From the NCBI GenBank assembly GCA_963766365.1, contig CAVXZK010000014.1, forward strand, positions 62,001 through 126,000: a stretch of 64,000 nt of DNA, written 5' to 3'. Positions 24,165 to 32,153 of this stretch are shown here, piece after piece (the first letter of the stretch is position 1; each line of letters begins with the position of its first letter). A program made the translations under genes and the position numbers. Source of the DNA: JALORV01 sp963766365 (GTDB taxonomy: Bacteria > Pseudomonadota > Gammaproteobacteria > Burkholderiales > Burkholderiaceae_F). The notes under the pieces are model-generated. The model had not been told where the DNA came from. It searched no databases and saw nothing but the letters and a program-made list of their open reading frames with translations.

Positions 24165-26090
24165 ATGCGTAATCCCGAGCGCGAGGTGCACTACTTCCGC
24201 CTGCGCGTTCTGGTGGCGATGGCGTTCGTCCTCTTCTGTTTCACGCTGCTCGGCGCCCGCTTCGCCTGGCTGCAAGTAGTCAAGCACGAGGCTTACCTCG
24301 CGCAGGCGGAGCAGAACCGCATTGCGGTTCTGCCCGTGGCGCCGAATCGCGGACTGATCAAGGATCGTCACGGACGCATCATTGCGCGCAACTATTCCGC
24401 CTACACGCTGGAAATCACGCCATCGAAGGTGGCGAGTCTCGAGCAGACGATCGATCAGCTGGCGCAGGTCGTCGAGGTTCAGCCGCGCGACCGGCGACGC
24501 TTCAAGAAACTGATGGAGGACACCAAGCGCTTCGATTCTGTGCCCATCCGCACGCGCCTCTTGGACGAGGAAGTCGCCCGCTTCACGGCGCAGCGCTACC
24601 GGTTCCCTGGTGTCGAGCTGCGTGCGCGGCTGTTCCGTGATTACCCGCTGGGACAAGTGGGCTCTCACATGCTGGGCTACATCGGCCGCATCTCGCAGCG
24701 CGACCTGGAGCGCATCGAGAAGCTGGGCGACCCGGCTGCCTACGCGGGTACCGACCACATCGGCAAGCTCGGCATCGAGCAGAGCTACGAGAGCGAGCTG
24801 CATGGCACGACCGGCTACGAGGAAGTCGAAATCACCGCCGGGGGCCGGGCGGTGCGGACGCTCAAGCGCACGCCGTCGCTGCCGGGAAACAACCTGACGC
24901 TGTCAGTCGACATCGAGCTGCAGAAGGTGGTGGAGCAGGCCTTCGGTGACCGGCGTGGCGCATTGATCGCGATCGAGCCGAAGACCGGCGACGTGCTCGC
25001 CTTTGTCTCGATGCCGACGTTCGATCCGAATCTGTTCGTCGACGGCATCGATCCGAAGAACTGGGATGAGCTCAACAACGATCCGGATAAGCCGCTGCTG
25101 AACCGGGCGCTGCGCGGCACCTATCCGATCGGTTCGACCTACAAGCCGTTCCTCGCGCTTGCTGCACTCGAGACCGGCAAGCGCCGGACCGATACCGTGA
25201 TCCACGACGGCGGCACGTTCCTGTTCGGCAATCGCGTGTTCCGCGACTCGAACAAGGTGCCGCTCGGCGCGGTCGACATGCACCGATCGATCGTCAAGTC
25301 GAGTGACATTTATTACTACCAGCTGGCGAATGATCTCGGTGTGGATGCGATCCACGACTTCATGAAGCCCTGGGGCTTCGGCCAGATCACCGGAATCGAC
25401 GTCGAGGGCGAGCAGACCGGCATCCTGCCATCGACCGCGTGGAAGGAGCGCCGCTTCAAGCAGAAGTGGTATCCGGGCGAGACGATCTCGATTGGCATCG
25501 GCCAGGGGTACAACGCCTTCACCCTGCTGCAACTCGCACACGCGACGGCCAGCCTGGCCAATGACGGAGTCGTGATGAAGCCGCACCTGATCAAGGAGGT
25601 CGATGACCTGCGCACCGGTGAGAAGCGCCTGACGGTGCCGAAGGAAAGCTATCGCATTCCAGTCAAGCCTGAGCACATGAAGTTCGTGCGCGACGCGATG
25701 GTGGACGTCAATGTCAGTGGCACGGGCCGCGTCGCCTTCCAGGGCGCGCCGTACAAGGTCGGCGGCAAGACCGGCACCGCGCAGGTGATCAGCATCAAGC
25801 AGGGCGAGAAGTACAACGAGTCGAAGACCGCCGAGCGCCACCGCGACCATTCGCTGTTCATCGCGTTCGCGCCGGCGGATGATCCGAAGATCGCGATCGC
25901 GGTGCTGGTCGAGAATGGCGGCTTCGGCGCGCGGGCGGCGGCACCGATCGCCCGTGCAGCGATCGACTATTACCTGCTCGGCAAGAAGCCGGCCGGTCCG
26001 ACGCCGATGGACGATGGCCCCGATGACGAGGAAGTGCCGCGCGCGGTGGCCATCGCACCGCCGGTCGCCCCACCGCGGAGCGTGCGATGA
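24165..26090 (+). CDS. mrdA: penicillin-binding protein 2, elongasome transpeptidase
   Basis: A 641-residue class B PBP that crosslinks peptidoglycan during elongation. It has one N-terminal transmembrane helix (VLVAMAFVLFCFTLLG), a dimerisation domain, then the transpeptidase domain with nucleophile Ser324 (GSTYKPF), the SSD motif (IVKSSDIYYY) and KTGTAQ. ATG 24165 gives the family-like start MRNPEREVHYFRLR. ATG 24087 would add a 26-residue arginine-rich cytoplasmic tail and cannot be excluded. The last codons overlap mrdB by 4 bp. Confidence 0.94.
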   Translation: MRNPEREVHYFRLRVLVAMAFVLFCFTLLGARFAWLQVVKHEAYLAQAEQNRIAVLPVAPNRGLIKDRHGRIIARNYSAYTLEITPSKVASLEQTIDQLAQVVEVQPRDRRRFKKLMEDTKRFDSVPIRTRLLDEEVARFTAQRYRFPGVELRARLFRDYPLGQVGSHMLGYIGRISQRDLERIEKLGDPAAYAGTDHIGKLGIEQSYESELHGTTGYEEVEITAGGRAVRTLKRTPSLPGNNLTLSVDIELQKVVEQAFGDRRGALIAIEPKTGDVLAFVSMPTFDPNLFVDGIDPKNWDELNNDPDKPLLNRALRGTYPIGSTYKPFLALAALETGKRRTDTVIHDGGTFLFGNRVFRDSNKVPLGAVDMHRSIVKSSDIYYYQLANDLGVDAIHDFMKPWGFGQITGIDVEGEQTGILPSTAWKERRFKQKWYPGETISIGIGQGYNAFTLLQLAHATASLANDGVVMKPHLIKEVDDLRTGEKRLTVPKESYRIPVKPEHMKFVRDAMVDVNVSGTGRVAFQGAPYKVGGKTGTAQVISIKQGEKYNESKTAERHRDHSLFIAFAPADDPKIAIAVLVENGGFGARAAAPIARAAIDYYLLGKKPAGPTPMDDGPDDEEVPRAVAIAPPVAPPRSVR

Positions 26091-27205
26091 ACGAAGCGAG
26101 CATCGGCCGCCGCGTCGGGCTCTGGGTCCGTCCCTACCTGACGGTGTTCGATCCGTCACTGATCGCGGTTGTCGGCTGCCTGGGTGTCATCGGGCTGGTG
26201 ACGCTGTACTCGGCGGGTTTTGACTTTCCGTGGCGCGTGACCGACCAGATGCGCAACTTCGGCGTGGCGCTGGGCGTCATGTTTGTCGTCGCGAACCTTT
26301 CTCCGCAAGCGCTGATGCGGATCTCGGTGCCTGTCTATCTGGTCGGTGTCGCGTTGCTTGTGGCCACCGAGATAGCGGGCGTCACGGTGAAAGGCGCGAC
26401 ACGCTGGCTGGATATCGGCGTGGGCCGCATCCAGCCCTCGGAAATCATGAAGCTCGGCCTGCCGATGATGCTGGCCTGGTACTTCCACAAACGGGAGGGC
26501 GGGCTGCGTTCTTTCGACTTCTTGGTAGCTGCGGTGATCGTGCTGGTGCCGGTGGGGTTGATCGTCAAGCAGCCGGATCTCGGAACGTCGCTGCTGGTGC
26601 TGGCCGCCGGTTCATTCGTCATCTTCTTCGCCGGACTGCCATGGAAGTGGCTAGGCGGGATGATCGTCGCCGGCGTCGCCGCAATGCCGCTGGCGTGGAC
26701 GATGCTGCACGACTACCAGCGGGAACGCATCCTGACGCTGATCGATCCGTCCACCGATCCGCTCGGCAAGGGCTTTCATACGCTGCAGGCAATGATCGCA
26801 ATCGGTTCCGGCGGCCTGTTCGGCAAGGGCTGGATGCAGGGCACGCAGACGCACCTCGAGTTCATCCCGGAGCGGACCAGCGACTTCATCTTCGCCGTGT
26901 ATTCGGAAGAGTTCGGGCTGGTCGGCAACCTGGTGCTGGTGCTGCTGTTCATTGCGCTTATCTGGCGCGCGCTGGCGATCGCGCTCAACGCGCCAACGCT
27001 GTTCGCGCGATTGCTGGCAGCCGCGATCGCGCTGATCATCTTCACGTACGCGTTCGTCAACATGGGCATGGTGAGCGGCATCCTTCCGGTCGTGGGCGTA
27101 CCGTTGCCCTTCATCAGCTACGGTGGCACCGCACTGGTCACGCTCGGCATGGCCTGCGGCATGCTGATGTCGATCGGCGCCAGTCGCAAGCTGGTGCAGA
27201 GCTGA
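26087..27205 (+). CDS. mrdB: RodA, SEDS peptidoglycan glycosyltransferase
   Basis: A 372-residue polytopic membrane protein (about ten helices) of the SEDS family, the glycan polymerase that works with PBP2. Signatures include GATRWLDIGVGRIQPSE, KQPDLGTSLL, and the C-terminal GVPLPFISYGGT. ATGA overlap with mrdA and TGATG overlap with rlpA indicate one operon. Confidence 0.95.
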   Translation: MNEASIGRRVGLWVRPYLTVFDPSLIAVVGCLGVIGLVTLYSAGFDFPWRVTDQMRNFGVALGVMFVVANLSPQALMRISVPVYLVGVALLVATEIAGVTVKGATRWLDIGVGRIQPSEIMKLGLPMMLAWYFHKREGGLRSFDFLVAAVIVLVPVGLIVKQPDLGTSLLVLAAGSFVIFFAGLPWKWLGGMIVAGVAAMPLAWTMLHDYQRERILTLIDPSTDPLGKGFHTLQAMIAIGSGGLFGKGWMQGTQTHLEFIPERTSDFIFAVYSEEFGLVGNLVLVLLFIALIWRALAIALNAPTLFARLLAAAIALIIFTYAFVNMGMVSGILPVVGVPLPFISYGGTALVTLGMACGMLMSIGASRKLVQS

Positions 27206-28182
27206 TGTGGCCCGGCGCGCGCCCGCTTGCGGTCGCGGCGCTGGTGGCGCTGATCGCAGCGTGCGGCACCACGCCCAGGAAGGCCGGGTATTACCAGGAC
27301 GACGGTCCGCCGGATCGCGTACCGGCGAGCATCGCCTCGATTCCCGATGCGGTGCCGCGCGTCGAGCCGCTGCATCGTGCGACCAGCAAACCGTACACCG
27401 CGCTCGGCCGCACCTACACGCCGTTGACCGGTGATGCCCCGTACCGCCAGCGCGGCATGGCGTCCTGGTACGGCCGGCAGTTCCACGGCAACCGCACCGC
27501 CAACGGCGAGACCTACGACATGTTCGCGATGACGGCAGCGCACCCGATCCTGCCGATCCCGAGTTACGTGCGCGTCACCAACGTGCGCAGCGGCCGGAGC
27601 GTCATCGTCCGGGTCAACGATCGAGGGCCGTTCAAGCACGACCGCGTCATCGATCTCTCGTATGCGGCCGCGACCAAGCTCGGCATTGCGGCTGCTGGCA
27701 CCGGTGAGGTGGAGGTCGAGCGCATCACGATGACGCAAATCGCCAACGGCAACATCCGGCCGAGCGAGGGCGCGGCTCCGGAGATTGCCACGGTAGCCGC
27801 GGCCGCGATGGCGGCACCGCAGTCCACGACGGCGGTGCCGTCTGCGGCAGTCGTCCCCGTTGACGCCGCCGCAGCGACGGTCGCCGCCGCAGGCGAGGTA
27901 GCGCCTGTGACGACGCCGACTGAATCATCGCAACGTGGCTGGAGCGTGCAACTCGGGGCCTTTGCCCAGGAAGCCAACGCCGAGGCGCTCGCCGGCCGCG
28001 CTGCGGCGCTGCTCGCCTTCCTCGATCCGGATGCGCTCAACGCCGGGGCCCCGCGCGTGGAACGCGAAGGCGGGGTCTATCGCGTGCTGGTAGGCGCCAC
28101 GGCGGACCGGGGTGCGGCGCAGGCGCTGGCCCGCGAACTCGAGAAAGTGCTCGAGCGGCCGACGACGCTGTTGCTGCGCTAG
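27205..28182 (+). CDS. rlpA: septal ring lytic transglycosylase RlpA, lipoprotein
   Basis: A 325-residue lipoprotein (ALVALIAACGTT lipobox) with a double-psi beta-barrel domain (about residues 85-175: MASWYGRQFHGNRTANGE, VRVNDRGPF). An Ala/Thr-rich linker and a C-terminal SPOR domain (GWSVQLGAF to end) follow and target denuded septal glycan. In species where it is active, RlpA cleaves glycan strands lacking stem peptides. It starts within the mrdB stop codon and overlaps rsmI convergently by 4 bp. Confidence 0.92.
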   Translation: MWPGARPLAVAALVALIAACGTTPRKAGYYQDDGPPDRVPASIASIPDAVPRVEPLHRATSKPYTALGRTYTPLTGDAPYRQRGMASWYGRQFHGNRTANGETYDMFAMTAAHPILPIPSYVRVTNVRSGRSVIVRVNDRGPFKHDRVIDLSYAAATKLGIAAAGTGEVEVERITMTQIANGNIRPSEGAAPEIATVAAAAMAAPQSTTAVPSAAVVPVDAAAATVAAAGEVAPVTTPTESSQRGWSVQLGAFAQEANAEALAGRAAALLAFLDPDALNAGAPRVEREGGVYRVLVGATADRGAAQALARELEKVLERPTTLLLR

Positions 28183-29081
28183 GACCTGCGGCGCCGCTCG
28201 AGCGCGATGCCGTAGACCTGCTCGCGCGGCACGCCGGTCATGCGGCTGACTATGGCCGCGGCACGTGCCGGCGGCAGTTCCTCGAGCAGCGCCTCGAGCC
28301 AGCGTATGCCCTCGTGATCGAGGGCGGCCGGCGCCCTGGACTCGTCGGCATCGACGATCACGACGTACTCGCCCCTCTCCTCGGGGATCAACACGGCGAG
28401 TTCCTTTGCCGTTAGCGCGGTAATGGTCTCGAACCGCTTGGTCAGCTCGCGCGCCAGCACGACCCGTCGATCGGGCGCGAGCAGCCGCGCGAGCTCGGCG
28501 AGCAGGGCCTGGATGCGATGAGGGGCTTCGAACAGGACGGTGGCGGCGCTGTCGGACGCGATCTCGCGCAGGAGTCGCTCGCGCTCGCGCGCTGCTGCGG
28601 GCAGGAAGCCGGCGAAGCGGAAGCCGTGGCTGGTGAGCCCGGCGGCCGATATCGCCGCGACGCCGCTGCTCGCTCCGGGCACGGGCACTACGCGCCGGCC
28701 CGCCCCGAGCGCCGCGCGCACGATCCGCGCGCCCGGATCGGACACGGCTGGCGTGCCGGCATCGGTGACGAGGGCGACGCGCTGGCCCTGGGCCAGGCGG
28801 TCGAGGATCGCGGCGGCGGCCGCGCGTTCATTATGTTCATGGGCGGCCAGCAAAGGCGTTTCGATCCCGAAACGCGCCAGCAGCGGTCGCGTCAGTCGCG
28901 TGTCTTCGGCCGCGATCGCGTCGACCCGTTCCAGCACCCAGAGAGCACGCAGTGTGATGTCCGCCGCATTTCCGATCGGAAGCGCAACTACATACAATGC
29001 CCCGACAGGCAATTCCTGTTCGGCCAGTCCCGCCCGCGCGGTCAGGTCGTCATGCCTAGAATCGTTTGCGCCCAGGCCCAT
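28179..29081 (-). CDS. rsmI: 16S rRNA (cytidine1402-2'-O)-methyltransferase
   Basis: A 300-residue SAM methyltransferase of the tetrapyrrole-methylase fold that modifies C1402 in the ribosomal P site. Motifs: LYVVALPIGNAADITLRAL, AAEDTRLT, VTDAGTPAVSDPG, VPGASS. ATG 29081 is the only plausible ATG. It shares two bases with the divergent LpoA-like start (CATG at 29079-29082), so each gene's promoter would have to lie inside the other's coding sequence. Confidence 0.94.
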   Translation of the reverse strand: MGLGANDSRHDDLTARAGLAEQELPVGALYVVALPIGNAADITLRALWVLERVDAIAAEDTRLTRPLLARFGIETPLLAAHEHNERAAAAAILDRLAQGQRVALVTDAGTPAVSDPGARIVRAALGAGRRVVPVPGASSGVAAISAAGLTSHGFRFAGFLPAAARERERLLREIASDSAATVLFEAPHRIQALLAELARLLAPDRRVVLARELTKRFETITALTAKELAVLIPEERGEYVVIVDADESRAPAALDHEGIRWLEALLEELPPARAAAIVSRMTGVPREQVYGIALERRRRS

Positions 29082-30216
29082 GAATCGTTCACGACTGCGG
29101 TCGACCTCATTGCGGAGCTTGTTGCTGCTGGCGGCAAGTGTCGCATGGGCGGTGCAGGCGCAGACCTCGGCGACGCTGCCCGCGGCGTCCGCCCCCCAGG
29201 CAGCCAGCGGCCGTGCCGCGATGCTCTTGCTGTTGCCGGCGCAGTCGACGGCGTTTGGCCAGCCGGCCGAGGCGGTGCGCGAAGGTTTCTTCGCGGCCCA
29301 CAAGGTGAGCGGCGATGATGTCGCGCTGCAGGTCGTGGAGACCGACGGCAGCGCCGAACAGCTGGTCGCGGCGCTGGCCTCTGCGCGAGATCGGGGCGTT
29401 GCCGTGATCGTCGGACCTCTGCGTCGTGCCGCGGTCACGGGTGTCGTCGAGGGCGGGCTTACCACCGTGCCTCTGCTGGCGCTCAATTTCCCGGATTCTG
29501 ATGGCGCCGCGCCACCGACCATGCTGGCTGTCGCGCTGTCGCTCGAGGTCGAAGCCCAGCGCGTGGCGAAGATGGCGTTCTCGGAGTTCGTCGGAAAGCG
29601 CAGCGCCGACACGCGCCCGCGCATCGCCATCATCACGCGTCCCGCAAATCTCGAGCGCCGGATTGCCAATGCCTACATGGCTGCGCTGCGCAGCGAAGGA
29701 GAGGTGCCGCTGCTGATCGAATGGACGCCGGACACGGCAGCCCGCGTCGGCAAGCAGCTGGCGGCACCCGGACTCGAGGCGGTCTTTCTTGCACTGACCG
29801 CCCGCGACGCCGCGCAGATGCGTGCGCTGATTCCGCGTGAAGCGCAGGTATTCGGCACGTCGCTCCTCAACGCGGGCGATCCGCGCGTATCGCCTGACGC
29901 TGCAACGCTCGCGCACGACCTCGAGGGCGTGCGCTTCGTCGACATGCCGTGGCTGCTTGAGCCGGATCACAGCGGGGTCATGGTGTACCCGCGCTACGCG
30001 GCAGCGCAGTCGATGGAGATGGTGCGGCTCTATGCGCTCGGCATCGACGCCTATCGCATCGCATCCGCCTGGATGAAGGGCGAGCGGCGCTTCGACATCG
30101 ACGGGGTGACCGGTCGGCTGCGAATCGACCGGTCGCAGTCCCTGCGGGTCGACCGTTCGCCGGTGCTCGCGACCTACCGCGGCGGTGAATTGCGGCGCAT
30201 CGACCTCGCGCGCTGA
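29080..30216 (+). CDS. LpoA-like periplasmic protein without lipobox or TPR domain
   Basis: A 378-residue protein with a Sec signal peptide (SLLLLAASVAWAVQA) and one periplasmic-binding-protein-like domain matching the C-terminal domain of LpoA (YraM), the outer-membrane activator of PBP1A. Its position between rsmI and yraN is conserved and supports the assignment. Unlike E. coli LpoA there is no cysteine anywhere, hence no lipid anchor, and the N-terminal helical domain is missing. It should therefore be a soluble periplasmic protein whose PBP-activating role is uncertain. Confidence 0.8.
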   Translation: MNRSRLRSTSLRSLLLLAASVAWAVQAQTSATLPAASAPQAASGRAAMLLLLPAQSTAFGQPAEAVREGFFAAHKVSGDDVALQVVETDGSAEQLVAALASARDRGVAVIVGPLRRAAVTGVVEGGLTTVPLLALNFPDSDGAAPPTMLAVALSLEVEAQRVAKMAFSEFVGKRSADTRPRIAIITRPANLERRIANAYMAALRSEGEVPLLIEWTPDTAARVGKQLAAPGLEAVFLALTARDAAQMRALIPREAQVFGTSLLNAGDPRVSPDAATLAHDLEGVRFVDMPWLLEPDHSGVMVYPRYAAAQSMEMVRLYALGIDAYRIASAWMKGERRFDIDGVTGRLRIDRSQSLRVDRSPVLATYRGGELRRIDLAR

Positions 30217-30614
30217 TGCCGACCCGAGGACGCACCGGCGCTCGGCCGGGACCGTCGGTGAGAACGCCGAAGCAGCGCGCCGGGGATGCGGCCGAGAATG
30301 CCGCCGCCCGCCACCTCGCTCGCCATGGGTGCACGCTGATTGCCCGCAATGCCCGCTTTCCGGAAGGCGAACTCGATCTGATCATGCGCGAACGCGACGC
30401 CCTGGTCTTTGTCGAAGTACGCATGCGCAGCAGCGCGGCGTATGGTGGGGCGGCGTCCAGTGTTGACCGCTTCAAGCAGAAGCGACTGATGCGCGCGGCC
30501 CAGCACTGGCTGCTTCAGCATTACGGCGAGCGCTGGCCGGCATGCCGCTTCGACGTCGTCAGCGTCGATGGCGATGGCACAATCGAGTGGATCCGCGACG
30601 CCTTCGCGGCATAG
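30216..30614 (+). CDS. yraN: UPF0102 protein YraN, putative endonuclease-fold
   Basis: A 132-residue UPF0102 member with a restriction-endonuclease-like core: GDAAENAAARHLARHG, then GELDLIMRERDALVFVEVRMR with Glu/Asp/Glu/Lys-type residues. Function is unproven. A basic N-terminal tail of about 20 residues precedes the core. The start codon shares its A with the stop of the upstream gene (TGATG), so translation is coupled. Confidence 0.88.
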   Translation: MPTRGRTGARPGPSVRTPKQRAGDAAENAAARHLARHGCTLIARNARFPEGELDLIMRERDALVFVEVRMRSSAAYGGAASSVDRFKQKRLMRAAQHWLLQHYGERWPACRFDVVSVDGDGTIEWIRDAFAA

Positions 30615-30626
30615 GAGTCAGTAGGA

Positions 30627-31298
30627 ATGAATCGCATCATCGTGCGTCTCACCTGCGCCGCGCTCATCGCGGCAACGACGGGCGCCTGTGCCCCCCTGCT
30701 CGTCGGGGTGGTGGTTGCCGGCACCGCGCTCGTCGTCACCGATCGGCGCACCACCGGATCGCAGGTAGACGACCAGACGATCCAGTTGCGCGTCGCCAAC
30801 GAACTGTCTGCCGCGCTGGGCAAGCTGCCGGTGCACATCAACGTCAACAGCTTCGATCGCAAGGTGTTGCTGACCGGCGAGGTCCCGGACGAGGCTACCA
30901 AGGCGCGTGCCGGTGCAATCGCGGCGGCATCGCAGAACGTACGCACCGTCGTCAACGAACTCGCGATCCTGCCGCCTAGCTCGGTTTCCGACCGCACCGC
31001 CGACACTGCGCTCGCGACCAAGGTGCGGGCGGCCTTCGTCAACACACGCGAGATTGCCTTCAACTCGGTGGAGATCGTCACCGAGCGCGGCATCGTCTAT
31101 CTTCTCGGGCTCGTGACCGAGCATGAAGGCCAGATCGTCGCCCAGGTGGCGAGCAAGGTGTCCGGCGTGAAGCAGGTGGTGAAGGTATTCGACTATGCGT
31201 CGAAGGAAGAGATCGAGCGACTACGCGCGACCACGGCGACCGGGGCCACGCCGACGGCGCCCGCAGCTGCTCCGGCAGCCACGCCTGCGGCAAAGTAG
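30627..31298 (+). CDS. dolP: two-BON-domain outer-membrane lipoprotein DolP (YraP)
   Basis: A 223-residue lipoprotein (lipobox near ATTGAC) with two BON domains, about residues 50-115 and 127-195 (VTERGIVYLLGLVTEHEG), and an Ala/Pro-rich tail. DolP binds anionic phospholipid and supports outer-membrane integrity near septa and the BAM complex. AGGAG and GTAGGA precede ATG 30627. In enterobacteria diaA lies between yraN and dolP; here nothing does. Confidence 0.9.
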   Translation: MNRIIVRLTCAALIAATTGACAPLLVGVVVAGTALVVTDRRTTGSQVDDQTIQLRVANELSAALGKLPVHINVNSFDRKVLLTGEVPDEATKARAGAIAAASQNVRTVVNELAILPPSSVSDRTADTALATKVRAAFVNTREIAFNSVEIVTERGIVYLLGLVTEHEGQIVAQVASKVSGVKQVVKVFDYASKEEIERLRATTATGATPTAPAAAPAATPAAK

Positions 31299-31401
31299 CG
31301 ACGGCGGCAGCGTCGCTCGCTGGCGTCCGCAGGTAACGGCGCGCCGCCTGGCGGCATGCTATCGCCGGCGGATACAAGGTGATCAACGGTCACTTCGTCG
31401 A

Positions 31402-31429
31402 TTGCGTGCGCGGGCCCTTGTCTTATAGT
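31402..31429 (+). promoter_or_regulatory. candidate lemA promoter with leader hairpin
   Basis: TTGCGT (31402-31407), a 16-bp spacer and TATAGT (31424-31429) form a plausible promoter about 60 bp upstream of lemA. Downstream, CCCGAGGG (31438-31445) and CCTTCGGG (31454-31461) make a hairpin at or near the 5' end of the transcript, which might protect the mRNA. Confidence 0.45.
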
Positions 31430-31489
31430 GCGCCGCTCCCGAGGGTCTGAAGGCCTTCGGGAGCTCCGACTTTCCTGATGGAGGGTGAA

Positions 31490-32077
31490 ATGGGCTGGAT
31501 CATCGTGCTCGTCGTTCTCGCGGTCGTCGTTTTCTGGGCGGTCGGGGCGTACAACCGGCTGGTCAGCCTGCGCAACAAGTTCAAGAACGCCTTTGCGCAG
31601 ATCGACGTCCAGCTCAAGCGCCGTTACGACCTGATCCCGAATCTGGTCGAGACCGCGAAGGGCTACATGAAGCACGAGCGCGAAACCCTCGAGAAGGTGA
31701 TTGCCGCCCGCAACACCGCCGTGACGGCGAACGCGGCAGCCGCGGCCGACCCCGGCAGTGCGAGCGCGATGCAGGGGCTGATCGTCGCTGAAGGCGCGCT
31801 CTCTGGCGCACTGTCACGGCTGTTTGCGCTGGTCGAGGCCTATCCGGACCTGAAGGCCAACCAGAACATGATGCAGCTCACCGAGGAGCTGACCGGTACC
31901 GAGAACAAGATCTCCTTTGCGCGGCAGGCGTTCAACGACTCGGTAATGAGCTACAACACCGCATCACAGCAGTTCCCGACCAACGTGATCGCCGGCATGT
32001 TCTCCTTTGCACCTGCGGAACTGCTGCAGGCGACCGAAGGCGACGAAGAGCGCAAGCCGGTCCGCGTGCAGTTCTGA
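31490..32077 (+). CDS. lemA: LemA family protein
   Basis: A 195-residue protein with one N-terminal transmembrane helix (IIVLVVLAVVVFWAVGAYN) and a helical bundle containing AFAQIDVQLKRRYDLIPNLVET, the hallmark of LemA. ATG 31490 is chosen because GGAGG lies six bases before it; ATG 31478 would place that site inside the gene. It is paired with the M48 protease immediately downstream, a recurring partnership of unknown purpose. Confidence 0.92.
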   Translation: MGWIIVLVVLAVVVFWAVGAYNRLVSLRNKFKNAFAQIDVQLKRRYDLIPNLVETAKGYMKHERETLEKVIAARNTAVTANAAAAADPGSASAMQGLIVAEGALSGALSRLFALVEAYPDLKANQNMMQLTEELTGTENKISFARQAFNDSVMSYNTASQQFPTNVIAGMFSFAPAELLQATEGDEERKPVRVQF

Positions 32078-32093
32078 TCGGGCCCCGCAGCGG

Positions 32094-32115
32094 GCGGCTC
32101 GCTCCGGCGAGCCGC
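32094..32115 (+). other. strong hairpin between lemA and the M48 protease gene
   Basis: GCGGCTCGC (32094-32102) and GCGAGCCGC (32107-32115) form a perfect 9-bp GC-rich stem with a TCCG tetraloop. No T run follows. It may be a partial terminator or mRNA-stability element tuning protease against LemA. Confidence 0.5.
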
Positions 32116-32153
32116 GCTGACGCGCCGGCGTCGTTCATCGCGCTCCGTTCACG

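Noticed and set aside
26230..27204. Long N-terminal extension of the rlpA frame through mrdB
   Set aside because: It lies wholly inside mrdB in another frame, and rlpA's own lipoprotein signal begins at 27205.
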